Shown here piece after piece: positions 11,029 to 20,859 of a stretch of 64,000 nucleotides of DNA. Every line of letters starts with the position of its first letter. Positions within the stretch are counted from its first letter, which is position 1. Under the pieces are notes generated by a model. The model made no database searches, had not been told where the DNA came from, and worked only from the letters and a program-made list of their open reading frames with translations. The DNA comes from Enterobacter quasihormaechei (GTDB lineage: Bacteria; Pseudomonadota; Gammaproteobacteria; Enterobacterales; Enterobacteriaceae), in contig NZ_SJON01000006.1 of the NCBI RefSeq assembly GCF_004331385.1, positions 124,001 through 188,000 of the forward strand, written 5' to 3'. The translations under genes and the position numbers were made by a program.

Positions 11029-12471
11029 TTACTCTACGGTCAGTACGCGGGTGGTGTTGGTTGAGCCGATGGTGCTCATCACGTCACCCTGCGTCACGAT
11101 AACGATATCGCCGGACACCAGGTAACCTTTGTCGCGCAGCAGATTTACCGCATCGTGCGCAGCGGCCACGCCGTCGTTAGTGCTGTCGAAGTGCACCGGC
11201 GTCACGCCGCGATACAGCGCCGTCAGGTTCAGCGTACGCTCGTGACGGGACATGGCGAAGATCGGCAGCCCGGAACTGATGCGGGACGTCATCAGCGCGG
11301 TACGGCCAGATTCGGTCATGGTGATGATTGCCGTGACCCCTTTCAGGTGGTTTGCGGCGTACATCGCGGACATCGCAATCGCTTCTTCCACATTGTCGAA
11401 CTGGATATCCAGGCGGTGCTTGGAGACGTTAATGCTTGGGATCTTCTCTGCGCCCAGGCAGACGCGCGCCATGGCGGCCACGGTTTCCGCCGGATACTGA
11501 CCGGCAGCGGTTTCGGCTGACAGCATCACCGCATCGGTACCGTCCAGCACGGCGTTGGCCACGTCCATCACTTCCGCACGGGTCGGCATTGGGTTGGTGA
11601 TCATGGATTCCATCATCTGGGTGGCGGTGATCACCGCACGGTTCAGCTGGCGCGCGCGACGGATCAGCGCTTTCTGGATGCCGACCAGCTCAGGATCGCC
11701 GATTTCTACACCCAGGTCACCACGGGCAACCATCACGACGTCAGACGCCAGGATCACATCATCCATCGCGTCCTGATCGCAGACTGCTTCCGCGCGTTCA
11801 ACTTTCGCAACGATTTTCGCATCGCAGCCTGCGTCGCGCGCCAGACGGCGAGCATAGTTCAGATCTTCGCCGCAGCGCGGGAAGGAGACGGCCAGATAAT
11901 CTACGCCGATCTGTGCTGCGGTCACGATATCCGCTTTGTCTTTATCGGTCAGCGCTTCGGCAGACAGGCCACCGCCGAGCTTGTTGATGCCTTTGTTGTT
12001 GGAGAGCGGGCCGCCGACGGTCACTTCCGTGAACACCTTCATACCCTGAACTTCCAGCACTTTCAGCTGTACGCGACCGTCGTCCAGCAGCAGGATGTCG
12101 CCTGGCACAACGTCAGCAGGCAAACCTTTGTAGTCGATACCCACTTTCTCTTTATCGCCTTCACCTTTGCTCAGGTTGGCATCCAGCAGGAATTTGTCGC
12201 CGATGTTGAGGAAGACTTTGCCTTCTTTGAAGGTCGATACGCGAATTTTTGGACCCTGAAGATCGCCGAGGATAGCAACATGGCGGCCCAGTTTAGCTGC
12301 GATTTCACGCACTTTATCGGCACGTAATTTATGATCTTCTGGCGTACCGTGAGAGAAGTTCATACGCACCACGTTGGCACCCGCGGCGATAATCTTCTCG
12401 AGGTTATTATCGCGGTCAGTGGCCGGGCCTAAGGTGGTAACGATCTTGGTTCTGCGAAGCCTTCTGGACAT
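11029..12471 (-). CDS. pykA: Pyruvate kinase II
   Basis: Converts phosphoenolpyruvate and ADP to pyruvate and ATP. It has 480 residues from the ATG that opens [19 protein letters not shown], the E. coli length. An upstream ATG in frame would add eight residues without family support. The barrel holds the substrate-loop arginine ([10 protein letters not shown]), the lysine strand [10 protein letters not shown] and the metal site [12 protein letters not shown]. This is the AMP-activated PykA isozyme by similarity, not PykF. It lies downstream of hexR on the same strand. Confidence 0.97.
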   Translation of the reverse strand: MSRRLRRTKIVTTLGPATDRDNNLEKIIAAGANVVRMNFSHGTPEDHKLRADKVREIAAKLGRHVAILGDLQGPKIRVSTFKEGKVFLNIGDKFLLDANLSKGEGDKEKVGIDYKGLPADVVPGDILLLDDGRVQLKVLEVQGMKVFTEVTVGGPLSNNKGINKLGGGLSAEALTDKDKADIVTAAQIGVDYLAVSFPRCGEDLNYARRLARDAGCDAKIVAKVERAEAVCDQDAMDDVILASDVVMVARGDLGVEIGDPELVGIQKALIRRARQLNRAVITATQMMESMITNPMPTRAEVMDVANAVLDGTDAVMLSAETAAGQYPAETVAAMARVCLGAEKIPSINVSKHRLDIQFDNVEEAIAMSAMYAANHLKGVTAIITMTESGRTALMTSRISSGLPIFAMSRHERTLNLTALYRGVTPVHFDSTNDGVAAAHDAVNLLRDKGYLVSGDIVIVTQGDVMSTIGSTNTTRVLTVE

Positions 12472-12585
12472 GTAATACTCCGTTGACTGAAACAACTTTG
12501 GTGTTGCGTGAACATTGAATCGGACTTCATCTATTGCAAGGCAGTAGCGAGGGGACCGAATGCCGTAAATCGTACTTCGTCGTTA

Positions 12586-13455
12586 TTAGGGAACATCGCT
12601 CTTTATAAGCAATTCTTTATCAAAACGCGATTCTTTCAGGGCTTCCTTGACCCGCTTCAAGTTATCACGGAATTTTGCGCCCCGGCGTAAGGTAAAACCG
12701 GTCGCCAGCACGTCAATGACCGTCAACTGCGCCAGGCGGGAGACCATCGGCATGTAGACGTCGGTGTCCTCCGGTACGTCCAGGGTAATGGCGAGCGTCG
12801 CTTCCCGGGCCAGCGGCGTACCCGCCGTCGTCAGGGCGATGACCATCGCATCGTTGTCACGCGCGAGCTGCGCCAGCTCAACCTGGCTCTTGGTGCGGCC
12901 CGTGTGGGAGATGAGGACCACGACATCATCTTCGCTACAATTCATACAGCTCATGCGTTGCAGCACAATGTCATCGGAATAAATCACCGGCACGTTGAAG
13001 CGAAAGAATTTATTCATGGCGTCATGTGCCACGGCAGCCGACGAGCCAAGGCCAAAGAAAGCAATCCGTTTGGCCTGCGTAAGCAAATCAACCGCGCGGT
13101 TCACCGAACTCATATCCAGAGACTGGCGCACGTGGTCGAGCGTCGCCATTGCCGATTCAAATATTTTCGCCGTGTAAGCATCAACGCTGTCGTCTTCATC
13201 CACATTGCGATTAACATACGGAGTGCCGTTTGCCAGACTTTGTGCCAGATGCAGTTTAAAATCAGGAAAGCCGCGCGTGTCCAGACTACGACAGAATCGA
13301 TTAACCGTCGGTTCGCTGACGCCCGATTCCTGTGCCAGAGCGGCGATGCTTGAATGAATCGCCTGAGCGGGGGCGGCGAGAATAACTTCAGCCACTTTGC
13401 GCTCGGATTTGCTAAGGTGTTCCAGTTGAAACTGGATTTTTTCCAGCATGTTCAT
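12586..13455 (-). CDS. hexR: HexR, RpiR/MurR-family regulator of central carbon metabolism
   Basis: A dimeric repressor of zwf and related genes whose DNA binding is relieved by KDPG, the Edd product, in studied bacteria. It has 289 residues from the ATG of MNMLEKIQFQLEHLSKSERK. It has an N-terminal RpiR helix-turn-helix (about 1-77, with SEPTVNRFCRSLDTRGFPDF) and a SIS sugar-phosphate domain (about 120-260, with FFGLGSSAAVAHDA and ISHTGRTKS). It is divergent from zwf, whose leader holds a clear HexR operator. Confidence 0.96.
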   Translation of the reverse strand: MNMLEKIQFQLEHLSKSERKVAEVILAAPAQAIHSSIAALAQESGVSEPTVNRFCRSLDTRGFPDFKLHLAQSLANGTPYVNRNVDEDDSVDAYTAKIFESAMATLDHVRQSLDMSSVNRAVDLLTQAKRIAFFGLGSSAAVAHDAMNKFFRFNVPVIYSDDIVLQRMSCMNCSEDDVVVLISHTGRTKSQVELAQLARDNDAMVIALTTAGTPLAREATLAITLDVPEDTDVYMPMVSRLAQLTVIDVLATGFTLRRGAKFRDNLKRVKEALKESRFDKELLIKSDVP

Positions 13456-13691
13456 TGTTAACAAGACGCTCATGAGGGCATAAACGATTTCATACAGAGA
13501 TGAAACCCTGATTCGATTTAGCCGATATTACCCCCGGGACTTCCGAAAGGGTAACCGTCGACAAGAAATGTTGTTGTTTTTTTTCATTACTTGATCGACG
13601 TCGGGTTTTGCCCTGACTCCGTTGCGCAAAGAATCGACGTTTGTTGCGTCATTAAACGGGCTTAAAGGTCTGGACGACGAAAAATCGCCGT

Positions 13692-13710
13692 ATCGCACGT
13701 GACGTTAAGC
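13692..13710. promoter_or_regulatory. Possible SoxS/MarA box upstream of zwf
   Basis: ATCGCACGTGACGTTAAGC keeps the invariant GCAC half of the mar/sox/rob box and most of the rest. E. coli zwf has such a box in the same place, consistent with induction by superoxide. The match is imperfect at two or three positions. Confidence 0.5.
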
Positions 13711-13750
13711 GCTAATGGTTTCAGGAAATGCGTAAAAGCAGTACAGTGCA

Positions 13751-13767
13751 TTGTAATAAAATTACAA
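13751..13767. promoter_or_regulatory. HexR operator of zwf
   Basis: TTGTAATAAAATTACAA is a palindrome (TTGTAAT/ATTACAA) that matches the published HexR consensus TGTAAT-N3-ATTACA. It lies 44 bases before the zwf ATG, where a bound repressor would block transcription. Confidence 0.88.
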
Positions 13768-13811
13768 CGATACCTGGCAGAGTACCAGGCGATCTAACTG
13801 AGGAGAATGAC

Positions 13812-15287
13812 ATGGCGGTAACGCAAACAGCCCAGGCATGTGACCTGGTCATTTTCGGCGCGAAAGGCGATCTTGCACGCCGAAAATTGCTGCCTTCCCT
13901 GTATCAGCTGGAAAAAGCGGGCCAGATACATCCCGACACCCGAATCCTTGGGGTAGGGCGCGCCGAATGGGATAAGGAAGCTTATACCAAAGTCGTGCGC
14001 GAGGCGCTCGAAACGTTCATGAAAGAAAAAATCGATGAAAGCCTGTGGGATAAGCTGAGCGGGCGCCTCGATTTTTGTAACCTGGACGTCAATGATGTCA
14101 GCGCTTTTACCCGTCTGGGTGAAATGCTGGACCAGGAAAATCGCGTCACCATTAACTATTTCGCCATGCCACCAAGCACCTTCGGCGCCATCTGCAAAGG
14201 TCTGGGCGAAGCGAAGCTGAACGCCAAACCGGCGCGCGTGGTGATGGAAAAGCCTCTGGGCACGTCGCTGGCAACCTCTCGTGAAATCAACGACCAGGTG
14301 GGCGAGTTCTTTGAGGAGTGCCAGGTTTACCGTATTGACCACTACCTGGGCAAAGAGACGGTTCTGAACCTGCTGGCGCTGCGCTTTGCTAACTCCCTGT
14401 TTGTGAACAACTGGGACAACCGCACCATCGATCACGTGGAAATTACCGTGGCGGAAGAGGTGGGTATCGAAGGCCGCTGGGGTTACTTTGACCAGGCCGG
14501 CCAGATGCGCGACATGATCCAGAACCACCTGCTGCAAATTCTGTGCATGATTGCCATGTCTCCACCGTCGGATCTGACGGCCGACAGCATTCGTGACGCC
14601 AAAGTGAAAGTGCTGAAATCACTGCGCCGTATCGATCGCTCCAACGTGCGTGAGAAAACCGTTCGCGGTCAGTACACCGCAGGTTTTGCCCAGGGGAAAA
14701 AAGTCCCTGGCTATCTGGAAGAAGAGGGCGCGAACAAGTCCAGCAATACCGAGACGTTTGTGGCTATCCGCGTGGATATCGACGACTGGCGCTGGGCCGG
14801 CGTGCCGTTCTACCTGCGTACCGGTAAGCGTCTGCCGGCAAAATGCTCCGAAGTGGTGGTCTACTTCAAAAACCCGGAACTGAACCTGTTCAAAGAATCC
14901 TGGCAGGAGCTGCCGCAGAACAAACTGACCATCCGTCTGCAACCGGACGAGGGTGTGGATATTCAGATCCTGAACAAAGTGCCGGGTCTTGATCACAAGC
15001 ACAACCTGCAAACCACCAAGCTGGACCTGAGCTACTCTGAAACCTTCAACCAGACGCATCTGGCCGATGCTTACGAGCGTCTGCTGCTGGAAACCATGCG
15101 CGGTATCCAGGCGCTGTTCGTCCGTCGCGATGAAGTGGAAGAGGCGTGGAAATGGGTCGACTCCATTACCGAAGCGTGGGCTGCCGATCAGGATGCGCCA
15201 AAACCGTATCAGGCGGGAACATGGGGACCAGTTGCCTCCGTTGCGATGATCACCCGCGATGGCCGCTCCTGGAACGAGTTTGAGTAA
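13812..15287 (+). CDS. zwf: Glucose-6-phosphate 1-dehydrogenase
   Basis: Oxidises glucose 6-phosphate to 6-phosphogluconolactone and makes NADPH, feeding both the pentose phosphate and Entner-Doudoroff routes. It has 491 residues from the ATG at 13812 ([20 protein letters not shown]), with GAGGAGAATGAC upstream. The frame opens earlier, but the family starts here. The NADP-binding [10 protein letters not shown] is near the N-terminus and the active-site peptide RIDHYLGK is at 174-181. It is controlled by HexR and perhaps SoxS. A terminator separates it from edd. Confidence 0.98.
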   Translation: MAVTQTAQACDLVIFGAKGDLARRKLLPSLYQLEKAGQIHPDTRILGVGRAEWDKEAYTKVVREALETFMKEKIDESLWDKLSGRLDFCNLDVNDVSAFTRLGEMLDQENRVTINYFAMPPSTFGAICKGLGEAKLNAKPARVVMEKPLGTSLATSREINDQVGEFFEECQVYRIDHYLGKETVLNLLALRFANSLFVNNWDNRTIDHVEITVAEEVGIEGRWGYFDQAGQMRDMIQNHLLQILCMIAMSPPSDLTADSIRDAKVKVLKSLRRIDRSNVREKTVRGQYTAGFAQGKKVPGYLEEEGANKSSNTETFVAIRVDIDDWRWAGVPFYLRTGKRLPAKCSEVVVYFKNPELNLFKESWQELPQNKLTIRLQPDEGVDIQILNKVPGLDHKHNLQTTKLDLSYSETFNQTHLADAYERLLLETMRGIQALFVRRDEVEEAWKWVDSITEAWAADQDAPKPYQAGTWGPVASVAMITRDGRSWNEFE

Positions 15288-15362
15288 AGCTCTCTAGCCC
15301 ATAGGTGTTATTTTACCGGTAACATGATCTAACACAGCAAGTGGCATCATTTTTACTTTTTA

Positions 15363-15396
15363 AGCTCCGCGTGGATTCACCCGCGGAGCTTTTTTT
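15363..15396 (+). terminator. Intrinsic terminator after zwf
   Basis: AGCTCCGCG (15363-15371) pairs with CGCGGAGCT (15382-15390), followed by seven T. edd therefore needs its own promoter. Confidence 0.88.
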
Positions 15397-15451
15397 ATTA
15401 CACTCCTCTTAGACATTTTGCCCCTGCGCTCCGGATAACAGGCGTTTCAGC

Positions 15452-15463
15452 GTTGTTAACAAC
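15452..15463. promoter_or_regulatory. Palindrome in the edd promoter region
   Basis: GTTGTTAACAAC is a perfect 12-base palindrome 55 bases before edd. It could be an operator (GntR and KdgR control edd-eda in E. coli), but it does not clearly match a consensus I can recall. Confidence 0.3.
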
Positions 15464-15517
15464 CGTCAGAACCTGTGTAAACTCCCGAGCCCGGACAGAT
15501 AAATTAGAGGAGCTTTT

Positions 15518-17329
15518 ATGAATCCGACATTGTTACGCGTAACACAACGCATAATTGAGCGCTCGAAAGAGACCCGTTCTGCCTACCTCGCCCGCATTGA
15601 ACAGGCGAAGAGCGAAACGGTCCACCGCTCGCAGCTGGCCTGCGGGAATCTGGCCCACGGCTTCGCCGCCTGTCAGCCTGGCGATAAAGACGCGCTGAAA
15701 AGCATGTTGCGTAACAACATCGCCATCATTACCTCCTATAACGACATGCTCTCTGCCCACCAGCCGTACGAGGTTTACCCGAACATCATTCGCAACGCAC
15801 TGCATAGCGTAAACGCGGTGGGCCAGGTTGCGGGCGGCGTGCCGGCCATGTGCGACGGCGTCACCCAGGGGCAGGACGGCATGGAGCTGTCGCTGCTGAG
15901 CCGCGAAGTGATCGCCATGTCTGCGGCGGTTGGCCTCTCGCACAATATGTTTGATGGCGCGCTCTATCTGGGCGTGTGCGACAAAATCGTCCCGGGGCTG
16001 GTGATGGCCGCGCTGTCGTTTGGCCATCTGCCAGCGATTTTTGTGCCATCAGGTCCGATGGCAAGCGGTCTGCCGAATAAAGAAAAAGTACGTATTCGCC
16101 AGCTGTATGCCGAAGGAAAAGCGGATCGTAAGGCGCTGCTGGAAGCGGAAGCTGCGTCCTACCACGCGCCGGGCACCTGTACGTTCTACGGTACGGCCAA
16201 CACCAACCAGATGGTGGTGGAGTTTATGGGAATGCAGCTGCCGGGCTCCTCGTTCATTCAGCCGGACGCGCCGCTGCGTAAGGCGCTGACCGAAGCCGCA
16301 GCCCGTCAGGTCACCCGCCTGACCGGTAACGGCAACGAATGGATGCCGGTGGGCAAAATGGTGGATGAAAAAGTCATCGTCAACGGTATCGTTGCCCTGC
16401 TGGCAACCGGCGGTTCAACCAACCACACCATGCACCTGGTCGCAATGGCGCGCGCGGCGGGCATTCTGATTAACTGGGATGACTTCTCCGATATCTCCTC
16501 CGTGGTGCCGCTGATGGCGCGTCTGTACCCGAACGGTCCGGCGGACATCAACCACTTCCAGGCGGCGGGCGGCGTGCCGGTGCTGATGCGCGAGCTGCTG
16601 AAAGGCGGCCTGCTGCATGAGGATGTCAACACGGTGGCGGGCTTTGGCCTGCATCGCTATACCCTTGAGCCATGGCTGAACAACGGTGAGCTGGACTGGC
16701 GTGAAGGGGCGAGCGACTCGCTCGATCCGCAGGTCATTGCCACCTTCGAGAAACCGTTCTCTCCTCACGGCGGCACCAAAGTGCTGAGCGGTAACCTTGG
16801 GCGTGCGGTGATGAAAACCTCTGCCGTGCCGGAAGAGAATCAGGTGATTGAAGCCCCGGCCGTGGTGTTCGAAAGCCAGCACGACGTTTTACCTGCCTTT
16901 GACGCGGGTCTGCTGGATAAAGACTGCGTGGTCGTTGTGCGTCATCAGGGACCAAAAGCGAACGGGATGCCAGAATTACATAAACTTATGCCGCCGCTTG
17001 GTGTATTATTGGACCGCCGTTTCAAAATTGCGCTGGTCACCGATGGACGCCTCTCCGGGGCATCCGGTAAAGTGCCTTCAGCTATCCACGTCACCCCGGA
17101 AGCCTACGACGGTGGCCTGCTGGCGAAAGTCCGTGATGGTGACATGATCCGCGTTAACGGTCAGACAGGTGAGTTAACCCTGCTGGTGGATGAAGCAGAG
17201 CTGGCGGCACGTCAGCCACATATTCCTGACCTGAGCGCGTCGCGCGTGGGTACCGGACGTGAAATGTTTGGTGCGTTGCGCGAGAAACTCTCCGGTGCGG
17301 AGCAGGGCGCAACCTGTATTACGTTTTAA
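15518..17329 (+). CDS. edd: Phosphogluconate dehydratase
   Basis: Dehydrates 6-phosphogluconate to KDPG, the first committed Entner-Doudoroff step. It has 603 residues, full length for the IlvD/Edd family. It carries the 4Fe-4S ligands typical of the family (Cys in MCDGVTQG and in [14 protein letters not shown]) and the C-terminal segment [15 protein letters not shown]. The ATG follows AGAGGAGCTTTT. It lies in an edd-eda operon with 39 bases between the genes. Confidence 0.97.
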   Translation: MNPTLLRVTQRIIERSKETRSAYLARIEQAKSETVHRSQLACGNLAHGFAACQPGDKDALKSMLRNNIAIITSYNDMLSAHQPYEVYPNIIRNALHSVNAVGQVAGGVPAMCDGVTQGQDGMELSLLSREVIAMSAAVGLSHNMFDGALYLGVCDKIVPGLVMAALSFGHLPAIFVPSGPMASGLPNKEKVRIRQLYAEGKADRKALLEAEAASYHAPGTCTFYGTANTNQMVVEFMGMQLPGSSFIQPDAPLRKALTEAAARQVTRLTGNGNEWMPVGKMVDEKVIVNGIVALLATGGSTNHTMHLVAMARAAGILINWDDFSDISSVVPLMARLYPNGPADINHFQAAGGVPVLMRELLKGGLLHEDVNTVAGFGLHRYTLEPWLNNGELDWREGASDSLDPQVIATFEKPFSPHGGTKVLSGNLGRAVMKTSAVPEENQVIEAPAVVFESQHDVLPAFDAGLLDKDCVVVVRHQGPKANGMPELHKLMPPLGVLLDRRFKIALVTDGRLSGASGKVPSAIHVTPEAYDGGLLAKVRDGDMIRVNGQTGELTLLVDEAELAARQPHIPDLSASRVGTGREMFGALREKLSGAEQGATCITF

Positions 17330-17368
17330 GACGACTTGATTTTAACGATCTGGCGAGAGAAAACTCTG

Positions 17369-18010
17369 ATGAAAAACTGGAAAACAAGTGCAGAAGCAAT
17401 CCTGACCACTGGCCCTGTCGTGCCGGTTATTGTGGTAAATAAACTGGAGCACGCTGTTCCGATGGCGAAGGCGCTGGTTGCGGGTGGCGTTCGCGTTCTG
17501 GAAGTGACCCTGCGTACTGCCTGTGCGATGGATGCGATCCGCGCTATCGCCAAAGAAGTGCCGGACGCGATCGTTGGTGCAGGTACGGTTCTGAATGCGC
17601 AGCAGCTGGCGGAAGTGACCGAAGCGGGCGCACAGTTTGCCATCAGCCCGGGTCTGACCGAGCCGCTGCTGAAAGCCGCGACCGAAGGCACTATTCCACT
17701 GATCCCGGGTATCAGCACCGTTTCTGAACTGATGCTGGGCATGGATTACGGCCTGAAAGAGTTTAAATTCTTCCCGGCTGAAGCGAACGGCGGCACCAAA
17801 GCGTTGCAGGCGATTGCGGGTCCATTCTCGCAGGTGCGTTTCTGCCCAACGGGCGGTATCTCTCCAGCCAACTACCGCGACTACCTGGCGCTGAAAAGCG
17901 TGCTGTGCATCGGCGGCTCCTGGCTGGTTCCTGCGGATGCGCTGGAAGCGGGCGACTGGGATCGCATCACTAAACTGGCTCGCGAAGCGGTAGAAGGCGC
18001 GAAACAGTAA
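17369..18010 (+). CDS. eda: KDPG/KHG aldolase
   Basis: Splits KDPG into pyruvate and glyceraldehyde 3-phosphate, and also handles 4-hydroxy-2-oxoglutarate. It has 213 residues from the ATG at 17369 ([12 protein letters not shown]). The active site shows E45, R49 and the Schiff-base lysine K133 in [12 protein letters not shown]. It works directly after Edd. Downstream, the conserved neighbour purT is displaced by the type VI module. Confidence 0.97.
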   Translation: MKNWKTSAEAILTTGPVVPVIVVNKLEHAVPMAKALVAGGVRVLEVTLRTACAMDAIRAIAKEVPDAIVGAGTVLNAQQLAEVTEAGAQFAISPGLTEPLLKAATEGTIPLIPGISTVSELMLGMDYGLKEFKFFPAEANGGTKALQAIAGPFSQVRFCPTGGISPANYRDYLALKSVLCIGGSWLVPADALEAGDWDRITKLAREAVEGAKQ

Positions 18011-18046
18011 TAAATGCGCAATGCATAAAGCAGGCCCTCTGACCTG

Positions 18047-18073
18047 ATGCTGGTCACTTTATGTGACCAGCAT
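18047..18073. repeat. Hairpin at the left edge of the T6SS module
   Basis: ATGCTGGTCAC (18047-18057) pairs perfectly with GTGACCAGCAT (18063-18073) around TTTAT. It may be the eda terminator, although no good T-run follows. Its core GCTGGTC/GACCAGC recurs in a second hairpin at 25377-25402, at the other edge of the module. Confidence 0.6.
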
Positions 18074-18345
18074 GTATGAGTTCTTCTTTTCCCCATATAC
18101 ATTTTTAATATCCCTAACCCCCAGGCGTATCATTCTTCATTATTAAATCATCCCTCACGTATATATTTGATGAATAGATCATTCTTAATTTATCTGTGAT
18201 AAGATTGCTTGGTCCTTTTTTATTTATTCTGTGAATAATTTTACTTCTCATGAATTAATTCAGCTTGAAGTTGGGTGTTTTAATAGGAGAACGATAGGTG
18301 TATTGTTTTTAATGAACGGAATGTTTGTTAAAAGGATAGATAATA
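18074..18345 (+). other. AT-rich gap upstream of vgrG
   Basis: No gene is visible. The base composition is clearly richer in A and T than the flanking core genes, as is common at the edges of acquired T6SS modules. It must hold the vgrG promoter, but no single -35/-10 pair stands out. A ribosome site AAAGGA (18331-18336) lies nine bases before the vgrG ATG. Confidence 0.6.
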
Positions 18346-20859
18346 ATGTCAGGGGAATCTGAGGTAGCTCAACGGTGGGACACATTAAACAGATATTTAT
18401 TGTATTTCCCGCGTAGCAAAAATGTTATTTGTGATGTTCATTCTTTTACAGGAAAAGAGATATTAAGCGAGCCTTATCGCTATACCATTCGCTTTACCAG
18501 TCCGGATCAAAACATTGCCATTAATGCCGTTCTGAATCAGAGGGCTGAGTTTATTCTGCGTGCACCGAATCTGGAAGCCTCATGGCATGGGCAAACCTCC
18601 TGGCTGCCGGTTCGCCAGATTAATGGCACGATCACCCAATTTTCCCGGCTGATGTCTTCTGGCGATGAAGCCCTTTATGAATGCGTGCTGGAGCATGAGC
18701 TGGCGCTGCTGGATCAAAACTACCGCTCTGCGGTGTACATGAACATGACAGTCCCGGAGCTCGTTACAAAGCTGATGAAGGACAGTGGTCACTTTGACGG
18801 CTACAATATTGATTTTGACCAACTGAGCCACAGTTATCCACGACGGGAAATGATCGTTCAGTGGAAAGAAACCGATTTGCGGTTCATCCGTCGGCTACTG
18901 GCAGAGATAGGGATCTGGTTCCGTTTTGAGAACCACAACAAAGTAAAAGCGGAAACCGTCGTTATTTTTGGAGATTCTGCGCGTCGTTACCGCTTCAGCG
19001 ACAAGCAGATGCCTTATGTCCGACATTCAGGCATGACCAGTTATAGCGAATACATTACCGATCTGGAGGAGCAGCACGGCCTGATCCCAAAAAATGTGTT
19101 GGTTCGCACCTATAACTACCGTGACCCGCAATCGCCGCAGACGGACAGGACAATTCAGACGAGCGATATTCCCGACGATATCACGTCAGGCCAACACTAC
19201 CACTATGCCGATCACTATATTGCTGCGGGTGATTTTTACGGTGAAGAGGCGGAAACCGCAGCTTTTTACGCTCGTCTGCGTTATGAACGCCTGTTGAACG
19301 GACAGAGTGTTCTGGGGGCGACAACCAGCGATCCCGAGCTTCAGCCAGGCATTATGTTTTCTCCCTCAGGGCCTGTACCTGACGGGTTTAAGTCAGGGTT
19401 TGTGATAACTGCGATGACTATCCGCGGCAGCCGTGCTGAACACTATCGCGCCGTACTTTCTGGGATCCCCTATATCCACGGCTATAGCTTCCGTCCTGAA
19501 TACATATCCCGGCCGGTGATATCCGGAACGGTGCCTGCCAGAGTGAAGGCTATCGGGGGAGATAAAACCTATGCCGGACTTGATGCGGTTGGGCGCTACC
19601 GGGTTAAGTTCGATTTTGACCTTGATGAAAAACGGGTCGGATTTGAAAGCGCCCTGGTACGCCTCGGCAGACCGTACGCCGGTGACACTTTTGGTATTCA
19701 CTTTCCGTTGCTGGAGGGGACTGAAGTTGCCGTTGGTTTTGAAGGCGGCGACCCGGACAGACCTTTTATCGCCCATGTCATGCACGACGGCAGCCACCCG
19801 GATTTAGTCACAAACCGTAACGATACCCGAAATGTGATCCGCACAGCCGCGTTGAACAAGATCCGTCTTGAAGATCGTCGCGGGCAGGAACACATCAAAA
19901 TCGCTACGGAGTACGGCAAAGGGCAAGTGAGTGTGGGCCACCTGGTTGATGCTGAAGGCAAAAAGCGCGGGGAAGGTCTGGAGGCTCGCACCGATGACTG
20001 GATGGCGCTGCGTGCTGCCAAAGGCGTGATGATCACCACGGAAGCCCAGCCCCGCGCGGGGGGTAAGCAACTGGATATGACAGCGGCTATTGCACAACTT
20101 GAAAAGGCGTTGTCGCTGGCGATGACCCTACAACAAAGTGCGCTTACGGCAGGCGCGAGTAATGTGGAAACCGATCGGCAAAATGCGCTCAGCCAGACGC
20201 TGAGTCATCTCGCGGAGCCCGGTATTTTGGCATATGGAAAAAGTGGAATTGCGCAGGTTACGCCGGACAGCCTGCAAATGTCCGCCGGGAAAGACCTGAT
20301 TGCCACAGCGGGCGGGAATGCCAGCGTGAATGTGGTGAAAAAATTCTCGCTTGCCGTAGGGGAAAAACTGTCGCTGTTTGCCCGCAAACTCGGCATCCAG
20401 ATGATTGCCGGTGCGGGGGATATTACGACGCAGGCGCAGCGGGGCGAAATGCACATGCTGTCGCAGCAGGATTTCACGCTGACGAGCACCGCCGGGAAAA
20501 TGAACGGCAGTGCCAGAAAGGGAATGCAGTTTGTCTGCGGGGGCGGTGGGATCCGTATCAGCTCGACCGGATTGGTCACCATTTTCTCGCCGACGGGCAT
20601 TGAGCTCAAAGCGCCGAGCCTGAAATACGACGGTCCGGAAAGTGTGTCGGTACCGACGCCATCCTTTGAGAAAGGCGCCTTTAAACTTCGCTACAAACTG
20701 CACGCTGGCGATGATCCGGAGCAAATTCTGGCAAACAAAAAATTCAGGCTGACCAGTGCATCCGGACAGGTGGTGGAAGGCGTGACGGACAGCTGCGGTC
20801 GTTCACCCCTACTCGATGCTGACGACCTCGACAGCTATAAAATGGAGATAATGGAATGA
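18346..20859 (+). CDS. vgrG: T6SS spike protein VgrG (TssI) with C-terminal TTR-like extension
   Basis: Trimeric tip of the type VI needle, which carries effectors into target cells. It has 837 residues. The gp27-like base covers about 15-350 (FTGKEILSEPYRYTIRF near the start), and the gp5/OB part about 390-500 (GRYRVKFDFD, GDPDRPFIAHVMHD). A DUF2345-type needle region follows (about 560-750). The last 64 residues (about 774-837) look like the transthyretin-like domain used by some VgrGs to dock phospholipase effectors: FKLRYKLH, then GQVVEGVTDSCGRS. The stop overlaps the next start (ATGA), tying it to the lipase gene. No sheath or baseplate genes are nearby, so it is an orphan VgrG. Confidence 0.93.
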   Translation: MSGESEVAQRWDTLNRYLLYFPRSKNVICDVHSFTGKEILSEPYRYTIRFTSPDQNIAINAVLNQRAEFILRAPNLEASWHGQTSWLPVRQINGTITQFSRLMSSGDEALYECVLEHELALLDQNYRSAVYMNMTVPELVTKLMKDSGHFDGYNIDFDQLSHSYPRREMIVQWKETDLRFIRRLLAEIGIWFRFENHNKVKAETVVIFGDSARRYRFSDKQMPYVRHSGMTSYSEYITDLEEQHGLIPKNVLVRTYNYRDPQSPQTDRTIQTSDIPDDITSGQHYHYADHYIAAGDFYGEEAETAAFYARLRYERLLNGQSVLGATTSDPELQPGIMFSPSGPVPDGFKSGFVITAMTIRGSRAEHYRAVLSGIPYIHGYSFRPEYISRPVISGTVPARVKAIGGDKTYAGLDAVGRYRVKFDFDLDEKRVGFESALVRLGRPYAGDTFGIHFPLLEGTEVAVGFEGGDPDRPFIAHVMHDGSHPDLVTNRNDTRNVIRTAALNKIRLEDRRGQEHIKIATEYGKGQVSVGHLVDAEGKKRGEGLEARTDDWMALRAAKGVMITTEAQPRAGGKQLDMTAAIAQLEKALSLAMTLQQSALTAGASNVETDRQNALSQTLSHLAEPGILAYGKSGIAQVTPDSLQMSAGKDLIATAGGNASVNVVKKFSLAVGEKLSLFARKLGIQMIAGAGDITTQAQRGEMHMLSQQDFTLTSTAGKMNGSARKGMQFVCGGGGIRISSTGLVTIFSPTGIELKAPSLKYDGPESVSVPTPSFEKGAFKLRYKLHAGDDPEQILANKKFRLTSASGQVVEGVTDSCGRSPLLDADDLDSYKMEIME

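Noticed and set aside
13794..14537. 247-codon open frame antisense to zwf
   Set aside because: It lies wholly opposite the zwf 5' half and shows no protein-like features.
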